Numbered from the stretch's first letter, positions 26,114-36,160 are shown. The stretch is 64,000 nt of DNA from Tepidaquicella sp964564635 (GCA_964564635.1 CAZMAR010000002.1:248001-312000), one strand, 5' to 3'. Numbers and translations: made by a program. Notes: a model not told the origin generated them from the sequence alone.

Positions 26114-26857
26114 TTGAAGCCGAAAATTTTTATTCCGTTTTTTGTGACTATTTTTTTGTTAACACCTATTTTTTTAATTATTGATTTATATTCTATTGAT
26201 ATTCTTAAAAGTGGGTATGCAGATTACCGGGTTTCAGATTTTTACATTAACAATGAAATTAAGAGTACAGATGTTATCAATGAGAAAGATAAGGTTGATT
26301 TAAATGTAAGAAAAATTGACACTACAAGCAAAGTAATATTATTATTTGGTGATTCTATGGTCGATGGGGTTAGAGATGCTTTTAAAAAGTATTGCAAGTA
26401 TAACAATCATAAGTTTTATTACTACGCCTGGAATAGTTCAACGATTTTAAGTTGGGCAAAGTCAAGCAAGTTAAAAAGTCTACTTGATAAATACAATCCG
26501 GATTATGTTTTTATTATGCTTGGTTCTAATGAATTATTTACTACTGATTTAGCAAGGTGGGAAAAATATATTTCTGAGATTATTAAGCAATTGAATGGAA
26601 GAAATTATGTGTGGATTGGTCCTCCTAATTGGAAAGAAGATAAAGGATTGAACAATACGATCGAAAATGTTTCTGGTAAAGAAAATTTTTATCCTTCAAA
26701 AAATATTTTTCTTGTTCCTCCTTTAAAATATAAAAGGTCAGGAGATAAAAAACATCCTAATTTTGAAGGTTATAAAGTTTGGACCGATAGTATTGCATCT
26801 TGGGTAATGACAAATAGCAAATACCCAATAAAACTTGAAAAGCCGATTGATAATTAG
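26114..26857 (+). CDS. SGNH-type hydrolase/acetyltransferase-like protein with membrane anchor
   Basis: A 247-residue protein with an N-terminal membrane segment (IFIPFFVTIFLLTPIFLIID). The SGNH motifs are VILLFGDSMVDGV (nucleophile block), FIMLGSNELF (Asn block) and KKHPNFEGYKVW (His block). It is a periplasmic esterase or acetyltransferase-like enzyme. The start is TTG at 26114, one codon after an in-frame stop, and the next ATG is inside the GDSM motif, so TTG is required. It is the first gene of a tight set with 26878-28338 and the MBOAT gene, suggesting O-acetylation of a surface glycan. Confidence 0.82.
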   Translation: MKPKIFIPFFVTIFLLTPIFLIIDLYSIDILKSGYADYRVSDFYINNEIKSTDVINEKDKVDLNVRKIDTTSKVILLFGDSMVDGVRDAFKKYCKYNNHKFYYYAWNSSTILSWAKSSKLKSLLDKYNPDYVFIMLGSNELFTTDLARWEKYISEIIKQLNGRNYVWIGPPNWKEDKGLNNTIENVSGKENFYPSKNIFLVPPLKYKRSGDKKHPNFEGYKVWTDSIASWVMTNSKYPIKLEKPIDN

Positions 26858-26877
26858 CAGTTAACTGTAAATAAAAG

Positions 26878-28338
26878 TTGAGAAAAACAGTTTCTTTAAC
26901 CCTTTTTATTATATTTATTTCTGCTTTAATTTATGCATTTGTCCCAAGTTTTTCTGTCTTTGGGGTGGATATAGAAAAACTTGATTTGTTCTCTGATTTA
27001 TTATCAGTAGGTGATTCACAATTAATAAGTGAAAATGAGGACACAAAGCCTTATTCTAAATTTGAAGAGAATAATTCTAATTTAAATAGTAATACTGAAA
27101 TAACCGAAGAAACAAAAAATAATTATTTCAAATTATATGACAAGGATTCAGTTTGTCTTTTAAAAAATTTTTTTGAATCATTAAAAAGTTTAGAGAATTC
27201 CGATAAGAATAAATCAGATAATAAAGATATTTCTGGAAATGACACAATTAAAAATAAAAAAGTTCGTATTGCATTTCTCGGGGATTCTATGATAGAAGGA
27301 GACCTCATCTCTCAAACCTTACGATATAAATTACAAAAAGCTTTTGGTGGTGTTGGAGTTGGCTATGTACCAGTAACCAGTCCCGTTGCAGGTTTTCGCC
27401 GTTCAATTATACATACTTTTTCAAATAATTGGAAAACAATTTCCCTTGTTACAGTTCCCTCATATAAGTTTATTGGTTTATCTGGTTATGTATTTAATCC
27501 AAGTTATGTATCAAAAACACAATTAAAAGATTCTACAATTAAAGCAGGGCTTAGTTGGATAAATTTTCGTGCAGCTGAAGATTTTTATGATAATCTGAAT
27601 ACTTTTAATACGATTAAGTTATATTATTCCAAAACAGATACAAGCTCTTATGTTACTTTTAAAGGTAATGATACGAAATATTTTAATCTAAAAGGAAATG
27701 ATGTTGTTAACGAATTAGTCTTGGCTGAAGAAGAAAACCTGCGTGAAGCAAGAATATATTTTCACTGCTCATCACCTGTAAATGTATATGGATTTAGCAT
27801 AGAATCACCAACGGGAGTTTTTGTGGACAATTATGCTTTGAGAGGTAATTCTGGGATTCCGATGATATTATTAAATAGAGAAGTTCTTGAAGGTATAAAT
27901 AAATATTTTGATTATTCTCTTATTATAATGGAATATGGATTAAATGTAACTTTGCCGGAGACAAAGGATTTAGATTGGTATAAAAAACAAATGGTTTCAG
28001 TTATTAGTTACCTAAAAGAATGTTTTCCAAAGTCTGATATTATAATTATGAGCGTAGGGGATAAGTGTTACAGAAAGTTTGGTAAGTATATTACAGAACC
28101 CAGCATTCCTTTGCTTGTAAGTATTCAGGAGCAAATTGCAAATGAAAGCGGAGTTGCATTCTGGAATTTGTTTGAGGAAATGGGTGGTGAAAATTCTATG
28201 GCAAAATGGGTAAATAACAAACCACCTTTTGCAAATAAAGATTATACACACTTTAATTTTGCCGGTGCTGAAAGAATCGGCACATTACTTTATAATCAAA
28301 TAATATATCATTACAGAAAATATTACAGTAATAATTAG
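26878..28338 (+). CDS. SGNH-type protein of an O-acetylation system
   Basis: A 486-residue exported protein. It has an N-terminal anchor (VSLTLFIIFISALIYAFVPSF) and a low-complexity Asn/Ser/Glu linker. The SGNH domain starts at VRIAFLGDSMIEGDLISQTL near residue 132 and ends with NKDYTHFNFAGAERIG (Asp-His). GVGVGYVPVTSP follows the first block. The start is TTG at 26878, right after an in-frame stop; the next ATG is within the GDSM motif. The MBOAT gene begins four bases after its stop. It is likely the periplasmic partner that passes acetyl groups on to a glycan, as PatB or AlgJ/AlgX do with their MBOAT partners. Confidence 0.8.
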   Translation: MRKTVSLTLFIIFISALIYAFVPSFSVFGVDIEKLDLFSDLLSVGDSQLISENEDTKPYSKFEENNSNLNSNTEITEETKNNYFKLYDKDSVCLLKNFFESLKSLENSDKNKSDNKDISGNDTIKNKKVRIAFLGDSMIEGDLISQTLRYKLQKAFGGVGVGYVPVTSPVAGFRRSIIHTFSNNWKTISLVTVPSYKFIGLSGYVFNPSYVSKTQLKDSTIKAGLSWINFRAAEDFYDNLNTFNTIKLYYSKTDTSSYVTFKGNDTKYFNLKGNDVVNELVLAEEENLREARIYFHCSSPVNVYGFSIESPTGVFVDNYALRGNSGIPMILLNREVLEGINKYFDYSLIIMEYGLNVTLPETKDLDWYKKQMVSVISYLKECFPKSDIIIMSVGDKCYRKFGKYITEPSIPLLVSIQEQIANESGVAFWNLFEEMGGENSMAKWVNNKPPFANKDYTHFNFAGAERIGTLLYNQIIYHYRKYYSNN

Positions 28339-28341
28339 ATT

Positions 28342-29868
28342 TTGAATTTAGATTATTTAATTAGTTTACTCAAATATAACCCTGACAAGCCAATTACTTT
28401 TATTTCCGGTTATTTTCTTTGGTTTTTCGTAATATTTGTTCTTGTATATTCAGTTTTCTATAGAAAAGTTTTCGCCCGTACATTAGTGCTTTTAATTTTC
28501 TCTTATTACTTCTATTATAAAACAAGTGGGCTTTTTATTTTTCTTCTCTTTTTTGTTTCTGTTATTGATTATTTATTTTTAAAAGCAATTGTTAAATCTC
28601 AAAAGAAAAAATTTATTAAAGGAATTTTATTTGTTTTATCTGTTATTTTTAACATTGCTGTTCTCGGTTATTTTAAATATACAAACTTTTTTATCGAAAT
28701 TATTAATAATTCCTTTAACTACTCATTATCGTATATAGATTTAATTTTACCTATTGGGATTTCTTTTTTCACTTTTCAAAAATTAGGACTTATTATTGAT
28801 GTTTACCGGGGTAATGTTACCCCCCCAAAAAATGTGTTCGAATTTCTTACATTTGTTGCATATTTCCCCTCAATACAGTCGGGTCCCATATTAAGAGCAA
28901 ACAATTTTTTTCCTCAGCTAAAACATAAAGAAAGATTTCTTTCTGATTTAAGTGTTCGAATTTCAAATGAACAAATTGGTAAAGCAGTATTTCTAATTAT
29001 GTGTGGACTGATTAAGAAAGCAGTTATTTCAGATTATATCGGCTTGAACTTTGTAGATAGAGTATTTGAAAATCCAACCCTATATTCAGGTTTTGAAAAT
29101 TTATTTGCAGCTTATGGGTATGCATTGCAGATTTACTGTGATTTTTCAGGTTATTCAGATATTGCAATTGGTATTTCTTTGCTTATTGGTTTTAAAATTC
29201 CTCCGAACTTTAATGTCCCTTATAAAGCAAGAGGAATAAAAGATTTCTGGCAGAGGTGGCATATTTCACTGTCGACCTGGTTAAGGGATTATTTATTTCT
29301 GCCAATAGCATACAAAGTTGCTAGATTATTGAAAAATAAAAAATTTCTCAGTATAAAAACTGAAACCTGGAGTTACCACTCTGCAACTTTAATAACAATG
29401 TTTATTTGTGGGTTGTGGCACGGGGCAAGTTTTACATTTGTTGTTTGGGGAATTCTTCATGGATTGGGTTTATCATTTGAAAGAATTTTTAATTCAATTT
29501 TTAAATTTAAACGAAATAAATTTTTAATTTTTATTGGTGCCTTTATTACTTTTCATTTTATTGTTTTCTGTTGGGTAATTTTCCGTTCTTCTGGATTTGA
29601 TAACGCTTTCCAGATATTTTCTCAAATAATTAATTTTGACTCTTATTCAGTATTTTTACAGGTGATTTTAGGATACAAAGAAGTTTTTATAATAACTTTT
29701 ATAGGATATCTTTTACATTACATACCAACTAAAGTTGATTTACTTATAGAAAAGTTTATTATTAAATCCCCATTAATTTTAAAAGCAGCTTATTTGATTC
29801 TTGTAATCTGGATTATTTTCCAAATGAAATCTGTTGCTATTCAACCTTTCATTTATTTTAATTTTTAG
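28342..29868 (+). CDS. MBOAT-family O-acyltransferase (AlgI/PatA-like)
   Basis: A 508-residue membrane protein with about ten membrane segments. MBOAT signatures are LPIGISFFTFQKLGLIIDVY, FPSIQSGPILRANNF, YGYALQIYCDFSGYSDIAIG, GIKDFWQRWHISLSTWLRDY and the catalytic-His region MFICGLWHGASFTFVVWGIL. It moves acetyl groups from the cytoplasm to the periplasm for the two SGNH proteins encoded just upstream. The start is TTG at 28342, with the previous gene's stop one codon upstream and no ATG until deep in the protein. The target polymer (peptidoglycan or a surface polysaccharide) is not shown. Confidence 0.93.
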   Translation: MNLDYLISLLKYNPDKPITFISGYFLWFFVIFVLVYSVFYRKVFARTLVLLIFSYYFYYKTSGLFIFLLFFVSVIDYLFLKAIVKSQKKKFIKGILFVLSVIFNIAVLGYFKYTNFFIEIINNSFNYSLSYIDLILPIGISFFTFQKLGLIIDVYRGNVTPPKNVFEFLTFVAYFPSIQSGPILRANNFFPQLKHKERFLSDLSVRISNEQIGKAVFLIMCGLIKKAVISDYIGLNFVDRVFENPTLYSGFENLFAAYGYALQIYCDFSGYSDIAIGISLLIGFKIPPNFNVPYKARGIKDFWQRWHISLSTWLRDYLFLPIAYKVARLLKNKKFLSIKTETWSYHSATLITMFICGLWHGASFTFVVWGILHGLGLSFERIFNSIFKFKRNKFLIFIGAFITFHFIVFCWVIFRSSGFDNAFQIFSQIINFDSYSVFLQVILGYKEVFIITFIGYLLHYIPTKVDLLIEKFIIKSPLILKAAYLILVIWIIFQMKSVAIQPFIYFNF

Positions 29869-29927
29869 TCATTTTTTTTATAATTAAAAATTTCTTATAC
29901 TTAAAAATTTAAATTATATAAAATCTT

Positions 29928-31916
29928 ATGAAAAAAATCTCGTTAGTAATTTTTGTTTTAGTGTTAGTTTTACCTTCACTCTTAAAGTCGCAAATTATAT
30001 ACTATTCTAAAATAGATTCAATTGTAAATCTTGTTTCAACAGCATCGATTTCAAAATTTAATCGCCAATTGAGCGGTGATACTCTTGTTAATATTGGCGG
30101 TTCTCCTTATCATATTATATCAAGAAAATATGATTCACCTCATAACCCAAAAGCTGCACAATATATTTTTGAAACATTTCAGTCTTTTGGATATACCCCA
30201 TACTATCAGATGAACAACGCAACTAATATTAATGTAATTGCCCGAAAAATAGGAGTAAAATATCCAAATCAAAAATATCTTATTACTGCACATTATGATG
30301 ATTATTCAACAAACTCTACTGATACAGTTCCTGGAGCCGATGACAATGCATCGGGGGTGTCAGCGGTTTTGGAAGCAGCCCGGCTGCTTGCCGGAATTAA
30401 TTCTGACTATACGCTTGAGTTCATCGCTTTTGATGAAGAAGAAATTGGTCTATATGGAAGCAGGGCGTATGCTGACTCTGCTTTTGCACGAGGTGATTCG
30501 ATTCTTGGAGTTCTTAATATGGATATGATTTCCTGGGATGGTAATAATGATGGTAAATTAAATATATTACTTAATACAGCTTCTAACTCCATCGCAGAAG
30601 AATTCATAAAAGCAACTCAGATTTACAATATTAACTTAACATCAGTAAAAGGATACAACTCCGGAGGAAGTGACCATTATTACTTCTGGCAGAGAGGTTA
30701 TAAAGCAATTACATTAATAGAGCTTAGTTCTGATTTTAATCCCTATTACCATACAAGGCAGGATACCTATGATAAATTTAATTTAACATATTTTACAAAT
30801 ATTACAAAAGCAGCAATTGCAACTTTTTTAAGCTGGGCACTTGATTACAAATATGCAATCTACCACACCCCGATAAAATCTGGATTGGATACTGCCCCTA
30901 AAATTGCAACCGCTGAAATTTATTTTCCTATTCCTCTTGGAACAGGAGCAAATGCTCCAAGGTTATATTACAAAATAAATAATGGTACTTATAACTTTGT
31001 AAATGCATTTGAGGTTGTTGGAAAAACCTATAAGTTTCTTATTCCAGGACAGCCACCAGGGACGAGAGTTTCTTATTATATTGCTGCTCAAGATTCAGCC
31101 GGTAATATAATTGCTACATTACCTGAAGGAGGGGCGGGGGTTAATCCACCAGGTACGATTCCTCCTCCAACCACATTTTTTTACAACATTTGGACAGGAC
31201 TTACTGCAAATTCTACAACCGTTCCTAAGGTTATTCCTGATTTAACACAGGTGAAAGATACAATCTACATTTCACAAACAGGAACAGTTGAAGACTTAAC
31301 AGTTACAATTAACATAACTCACCCTGATGATGGAGAAATTGTTGTGTTTTTGAATAAAATTAGTTCTTCTTCTACTTTAACACAATATAATGGTGTAGGC
31401 GGACAAAATTATATAAACACTACTTTTGATGATTCTGCTTCTATTAGTATAAAACAGGGCGTTCCACCATTTACAGGTACATTCAGACCCGAAACCCCAC
31501 TAAGTAATTTTAGAGGAATAGAATTGCAAGGATTTTGGGTTCTTAGAATCTATGATAAAACCGCCGGTAATCAAGGAACCCTGAATGGATGGTCTCTTAA
31601 TATTCTATATTCTCTTAGTGTTCCCGTTAAAAAAGAAAATAATATTATCCCTGATAAATATGAATTATTTCAAAATTATCCAAATCCTTTTAATCCCGAA
31701 ACAAATATAAAATTTTATTTACCTAAAACAGATTTTGTAAAATTATCTATATATGATATTTTAGGAAGGGAAGTAACAATTTTAATAAATGAGGTTAAAC
31801 CTGCAGGAGTATATACTATCACTTATAATGCTTCACAACTGCCTTCTGGAATATATTTTTACAGGATTACAACAAACGAATTTACTGATATTAAAAAATT
31901 CGTTTTAATAAAATAA
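29928..31916 (+). CDS. Secreted M28-family aminopeptidase with P-domain and T9SS tail
   Basis: A 662-residue exported zinc peptidase. The signal peptide (residues 1-21) ends LLKSQ. The M28 domain has ITAHYDDY, GADDNASGVSAVLEAARLL, FIAFDEEEIGLYGSRAY, VLNMDMISWD and GGSDHYYFWQRGYKAITLIE, which together supply the two-zinc ligands. A proprotein-convertase P domain follows (ITHPDDGEIVVFLN, LQGFWVLRIYDKTAGNQGTL). A T9SS sorting tail ends the chain (LFQNYPNPFNPETNI, LPSGIYFYRI). It is probably displayed at or released from the cell surface to digest peptides. Confidence 0.95.
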   Translation: MKKISLVIFVLVLVLPSLLKSQIIYYSKIDSIVNLVSTASISKFNRQLSGDTLVNIGGSPYHIISRKYDSPHNPKAAQYIFETFQSFGYTPYYQMNNATNINVIARKIGVKYPNQKYLITAHYDDYSTNSTDTVPGADDNASGVSAVLEAARLLAGINSDYTLEFIAFDEEEIGLYGSRAYADSAFARGDSILGVLNMDMISWDGNNDGKLNILLNTASNSIAEEFIKATQIYNINLTSVKGYNSGGSDHYYFWQRGYKAITLIELSSDFNPYYHTRQDTYDKFNLTYFTNITKAAIATFLSWALDYKYAIYHTPIKSGLDTAPKIATAEIYFPIPLGTGANAPRLYYKINNGTYNFVNAFEVVGKTYKFLIPGQPPGTRVSYYIAAQDSAGNIIATLPEGGAGVNPPGTIPPPTTFFYNIWTGLTANSTTVPKVIPDLTQVKDTIYISQTGTVEDLTVTINITHPDDGEIVVFLNKISSSSTLTQYNGVGGQNYINTTFDDSASISIKQGVPPFTGTFRPETPLSNFRGIELQGFWVLRIYDKTAGNQGTLNGWSLNILYSLSVPVKKENNIIPDKYELFQNYPNPFNPETNIKFYLPKTDFVKLSIYDILGREVTILINEVKPAGVYTITYNASQLPSGIYFYRITTNEFTDIKKFVLIK

Positions 31917-31972
31917 TTCCTTATCTTTAAGAATTTAAATGCAAAATTTATAGAAGACAAAAAAAGATTAAA

Positions 31973-33319
31973 TCATTTTGTTAAAACCAAAATCTTAGTT
32001 TCGAAAAACTTTCCCGCACTCATTTTACAAAAATATATACCGCTTGATAAATTATTCCCATTAAAATTTACTTCATGTTCACCAGAAGTTAAAAATTCAT
32101 TAACAGGATTTGCAACCTCTTTCCCTGTGATATCAAACACTTTTATATTTACAAATTCGTTATTTGGAATCTGAAATCTAATTACAGTTGTGTTATTAAA
32201 TGGATTTGGGTAATTATCAAATAATTTGTATTCCGTAGGTATGTTTTTTTCATTTGATTTTATTCCTGTTGGCGGGCTCCATCTTGCAATATGATTTGCA
32301 GGATTACCTCCTGCTTCTGTGAAATCACCCCCAGCAATTAATTCATTATTATATACAGTAAGAGAAAAAACCCTATTATTCATACCATTATCCACAGATG
32401 ACCAATTACTACCGTTCCATTTAGCAATATATTTTGAATTAACCCCTCCAGCAGTTGTAAACCAACCACCTGCAAATAATTCACCATTATATACAGTTAA
32501 AGCCCACACGCTTTCATCCATACCCGTACCGAGCGGAGACCAATTATTCCCGTTCCATTTAGCAATATAATTTGCACTGCTTCCACCAGCGAAGGTAAAT
32601 GTTCCGCCAGCAATAAGTTCACCATTATATACAGTAAGAGCTAACACACCACCATTTAATCCTGTGCCTAAACCAGCCCAGTTACTGCCGTTCCATCTTG
32701 CAATTCTATTCACGCTTGTTCCGCCAGCAGTTGTGAAAAATCCCCCAGCAATTAATTGATTGTTATAGACGGTAAGTGCGTATACTTCATTATTCATACC
32801 TGTTCCCAATCCTGCCCAGGTCTGGAGATAATCATACCATCGTGCTATACCATTTACTGTAAATCCTCCTGCTAACATAAATCCCCCACCAGCTATTAAG
32901 GTATTGCTATAAACTGTTAATGTATATACATCATAACTCATACCTCCTGACATAGATTGCCAGTTAGTACCATCCCAGTAAGAAATATAATTCACAGTAT
33001 TTCCTCCTGCAATCCAGAAGCCACCACCTGCATATAACTGCCCATTGTATGATAAAATGCAATTAACATAATCATTCATTCCAGTTCCAAATGTAGACCA
33101 ATTATTTCCATTCCATCTTGCAATTCTATTAGCAGTTGCTCCTCCAGCAGTGGTAAAATTTCCCCCAGCAATTAATTCGTTATTGTGAACGGATAACGCA
33201 TAAACTGAACCATTAACACCAGTTCCAAGAGGAGACCAACCTTGTGAGAAAGTTTTTAATGTATTTAATGAAGAATTTAATGTTAGCAAAGCGATAAAAA
33301 TTATAACAGAATTTTTCAT
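31973..33319 (-). CDS. Secreted seven-blade repeat (beta-propeller) protein with T9SS tail
   Basis: A protein of about 448 residues. After a signal peptide there are seven repeats of 46 residues, each with AGGxFxxAGG near one end and IARWNGxNWxxLGTGM in the middle, followed by VYALTVYNNELI. Seven equal repeats strongly suggest a seven-bladed propeller. The end is a T9SS sorting tail (LFDNYPNPFNNTTVI, LSSGIYFCKM). No catalytic residues stand out, so a surface binding or adhesion role is likely. The repeats are similar at the DNA level, so copy number could vary. I chose the ATG at 33319 (MKNSVIIF) as start. Confidence 0.85.
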   Translation of the reverse strand: MKNSVIIFIALLTLNSSLNTLKTFSQGWSPLGTGVNGSVYALSVHNNELIAGGNFTTAGGATANRIARWNGNNWSTFGTGMNDYVNCILSYNGQLYAGGGFWIAGGNTVNYISYWDGTNWQSMSGGMSYDVYTLTVYSNTLIAGGGFMLAGGFTVNGIARWYDYLQTWAGLGTGMNNEVYALTVYNNQLIAGGFFTTAGGTSVNRIARWNGSNWAGLGTGLNGGVLALTVYNGELIAGGTFTFAGGSSANYIAKWNGNNWSPLGTGMDESVWALTVYNGELFAGGWFTTAGGVNSKYIAKWNGSNWSSVDNGMNNRVFSLTVYNNELIAGGDFTEAGGNPANHIARWSPPTGIKSNEKNIPTEYKLFDNYPNPFNNTTVIRFQIPNNEFVNIKVFDITGKEVANPVNEFLTSGEHEVNFNGNNLSSGIYFCKMSAGKFFETKILVLTK

Positions 33320-33351
33320 TTTTATTATCAAAAATTTAATAATAAACTTGT

Positions 33352-36033
33352 CTAAAGTGGTTTTGAAACTTCTACAAGAGAACTTGATAAATCATGTGTA
33401 ATTTTAAATCCTCGTTTTTTAAACACGGAAATCATTCTTACATTATCACTTGTTGTTTGAGCAACAATTTCTTTTAATCCCCATTTCTTAGCAATTTCAA
33501 AACAGAAGTCAGTTATTATACCACCTAAATCTTTGTTTTGATATGCATCGCTAATAAGAATTGCATATTCTACTGTCTCATGGTCGGGGTCAGCTATTAA
33601 CCTTCCCACACCAATTAATTGTTTTTTATTTTTCTTCTTTATTTCTGCAACAATTGCAATTTCTCTGTCATAGTCAATATAACAATATTTTATCGCTACC
33701 TCATGTGATTGCCATTGAAAAAAATATCTGAACCGTGAGTAAATCGATTCTTTTGAACAACTTGCAAGTAAGCCCATCCATAAAGGTTCATCTTCCGGTT
33801 TAATTGGTCTTAAAAGAACTTCAGTACCATCTTTTAATTTTACTTCTTTAATATATTCTTCGGGATATGGATGCAAAGCAAGATGAGAATATTTTTTAAT
33901 TTCTTTTCCTTTTACAGTTTCATCAATTACTATTCTTGCATCAACAGCAATTGTATCATTTTCCAAAACTAACAGAGGATTTATGTCAAGTTCTTTTATC
34001 TCAGGAAAGTCTGCCGCTAAATATGAAATTCTAATCAACACCTCAATCAGTTTTTCAAGATTTACTGATTTTCCTCTGTATCCTCTAAGTATCGGATAAA
34101 TTTTTAAAGATTTCAACATTCTTAAAGCCAATTTTTCATTAAGCGGGGGGAACTCTATTGTTCTATCCTTAAACAATTCTGCGTATATGCCGCCCATTCC
34201 AATCATTATTATTGTCCCGAAGATATTGTCTTTTTTTATACCGAGTATCAATTCTACAGGATTTTCAGCATTAATCATTTTTTGAACTGTTACACCTTCA
34301 ATAGTAGCATCTGGATTTTTTAATTTTACTTTTGATATTAAACTGTTATAAGCACCTCTTACCGCTGATTCACTGTTGAGATTAAGAACAACTCCTCCTA
34401 CATCTGTTTTATGAGTGATGTCGGGAGAATAAATTTTTAATACAACAGGATAACCTATCTTATTTGCTATTTTAACCGCCTGGTTTTCAGTCGTTGCTAT
34501 TTCAGTATCAGTTACAGGAATTCCATAACTTTTTAAAATTTTCTTTGATAAATGCTCTGAAAGAATGTTGCCTTTATCTTTTATTAAATTATCAAACTCC
34601 TCTTTTATCTTGTTCCTGTCAATTGTAAACTCAACCGGTATATCTTTTGGAGTTTCATAAAGACTTTGTAGGTTTCTCGAATATTCAACCAATATCATAA
34701 ACGCTGTAACTGCTTCTTCTGGAGTAGTATATACGGGGATTCCACTGTCACTTAATAATTTTATCCCTTCACGCATTTTCTCACCACCAAGAAACGCAGC
34801 AAGTATAAGTTTATTTGTTGTACTTGATATATTAATAATACCTTTTGCAATTGCAGTTGGATTTGTCATTGATTGTGGAGTAACTATAACAAGCAGTGCG
34901 TCAACATTATTATCTTTTATAATTATTTCCATTGTTTTAGTTATTCTTTTCGCAGGAGCATCTCCGAGTACGTCAACTGGATTATTTATTGCTGATGACG
35001 GTGGTAAAGATTTTCGCAATGCTGAAAGAGTGTTTTCTTCAAAATTCGCAAGACATCCATTAAGTTCAACCAATTTATCTGTAGCCATAACTGCTGGTCC
35101 TCCAGCATTTGTTATAATTCCGAGATTTGATTCCTTTGGTATTTTATTTCTACCAATTAATTCTGTTACATTAAATATTTCCCCTATATCAAAAACCCTT
35201 GTTATTCCAGTCCTTTTGAAAGCTGCATCATATATAGCATCTTCAGAGGCAAGTGCACCGGTGTGCGATGCCGCAACTTCTGCGGATTCCGGGAATCTTC
35301 CCGCTTTATATGCAACTATTGGTTTTGTTCGTGCAAATGATCGGGCTGCGGTTATAAATTTTCTCGCATTCTTAATTGATTCTATATATAAAATTATTGA
35401 CTTAGTTTTTTCATCTTCTCCAAGGAAGTCAATTAAATCAGAAAAATCTACATCTATTGCATTTCCAATTGATATAAAATATGAAAACCCAATTTTCTTT
35501 TCTATCGCCCAGTCAAGAACGGAAGTACATAGAGCTCCTGACTGTGAAATAAAAGCAACATTTCCTTCTTTCGGAGTGCCTGGAGCAAAACTTACATTTA
35601 AATTCATTGACGGTACTATCAAACCAAGACAATTAGGACCGAGTATCCTCATATTATCAAAAGATCTTTTATACTCCAGAATTTTATTCTCAAGTTCAAA
35701 CCCCCGTTGCCCAATTTCTCGGAATCCAGCTGACATAATGATAATATTTCTAATACCCGCTTCTCCGCATTCCTTTACATTATCTGGAACCTTTTCAGGA
35801 TTGCTACAAATTACTGCAAGGTCTGCCTCTTTTGGTATTGATTTTAAATTAGGATAGCTTTGTATCCCTAAAACAGCTTCGCTTGTCGGATTTACCGGAT
35901 AAACAACCCCTCTAAAACCGCTTCCTATTAAATTTATTAATGTTTTTCCACCGACACTATTTGGATTTATTGTTACTCCAATTAATGCAATCCTCTTAGG
36001 ATTAAAAAAACTGTCAAGATTATGTATGCCCAT
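33352..36033 (-). CDS. ADP-forming acyl-CoA synthetase fused to a GNAT acetyltransferase
   Basis: A protein of 893 residues with the order CoA-binding domain (residues 1-130, RIALIGVTINPNSVGGKTL), succinyl-CoA-ligase-like domain (120-460), ATP-grasp domain (490-710; GYPVVLKIYSPDITHKTDVGG) and a C-terminal GNAT domain (730-893; LIGVGRLIADPDHETVEY, QNKDLGGIITDF). This is the layout of the protein lysine acetyltransferase Pat/YfiQ and of Acd-GNAT fusions. The phospho-His motif of active ADP-forming synthetases is kept (AASHTGALASED, near residue 254). It may therefore make ATP from acetyl-CoA, acetylate proteins, or both. Confidence 0.9.
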   Translation of the reverse strand: MGIHNLDSFFNPKRIALIGVTINPNSVGGKTLINLIGSGFRGVVYPVNPTSEAVLGIQSYPNLKSIPKEADLAVICSNPEKVPDNVKECGEAGIRNIIIMSAGFREIGQRGFELENKILEYKRSFDNMRILGPNCLGLIVPSMNLNVSFAPGTPKEGNVAFISQSGALCTSVLDWAIEKKIGFSYFISIGNAIDVDFSDLIDFLGEDEKTKSIILYIESIKNARKFITAARSFARTKPIVAYKAGRFPESAEVAASHTGALASEDAIYDAAFKRTGITRVFDIGEIFNVTELIGRNKIPKESNLGIITNAGGPAVMATDKLVELNGCLANFEENTLSALRKSLPPSSAINNPVDVLGDAPAKRITKTMEIIIKDNNVDALLVIVTPQSMTNPTAIAKGIINISSTTNKLILAAFLGGEKMREGIKLLSDSGIPVYTTPEEAVTAFMILVEYSRNLQSLYETPKDIPVEFTIDRNKIKEEFDNLIKDKGNILSEHLSKKILKSYGIPVTDTEIATTENQAVKIANKIGYPVVLKIYSPDITHKTDVGGVVLNLNSESAVRGAYNSLISKVKLKNPDATIEGVTVQKMINAENPVELILGIKKDNIFGTIIMIGMGGIYAELFKDRTIEFPPLNEKLALRMLKSLKIYPILRGYRGKSVNLEKLIEVLIRISYLAADFPEIKELDINPLLVLENDTIAVDARIVIDETVKGKEIKKYSHLALHPYPEEYIKEVKLKDGTEVLLRPIKPEDEPLWMGLLASCSKESIYSRFRYFFQWQSHEVAIKYCYIDYDREIAIVAEIKKKNKKQLIGVGRLIADPDHETVEYAILISDAYQNKDLGGIITDFCFEIAKKWGLKEIVAQTTSDNVRMISVFKKRGFKITHDLSSSLVEVSKPL

Positions 36034-36160
36034 AAATTCTTAGTTTAAAGTTTAAAATTATTTAAAGGAATTTATAATTTAAATGTAATTAAATATCCTT
36101 TTTTATTTTTTTCATTTAAACTATCTTTAAATAACATTAAATAAATTGAAAGGAGAAAAA

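Noticed and set aside
28342..28344. ATT one codon upstream as the start of the MBOAT gene
   Set aside because: TTG immediately follows and is used by neighbouring genes, so the rarer ATT is not needed.
35030..35857. Long plus-strand open frame opposite the acyl-CoA synthetase gene
   Set aside because: It is antisense to a clear four-domain gene and encodes no recognisable motif; codon structure of the real gene creates it.
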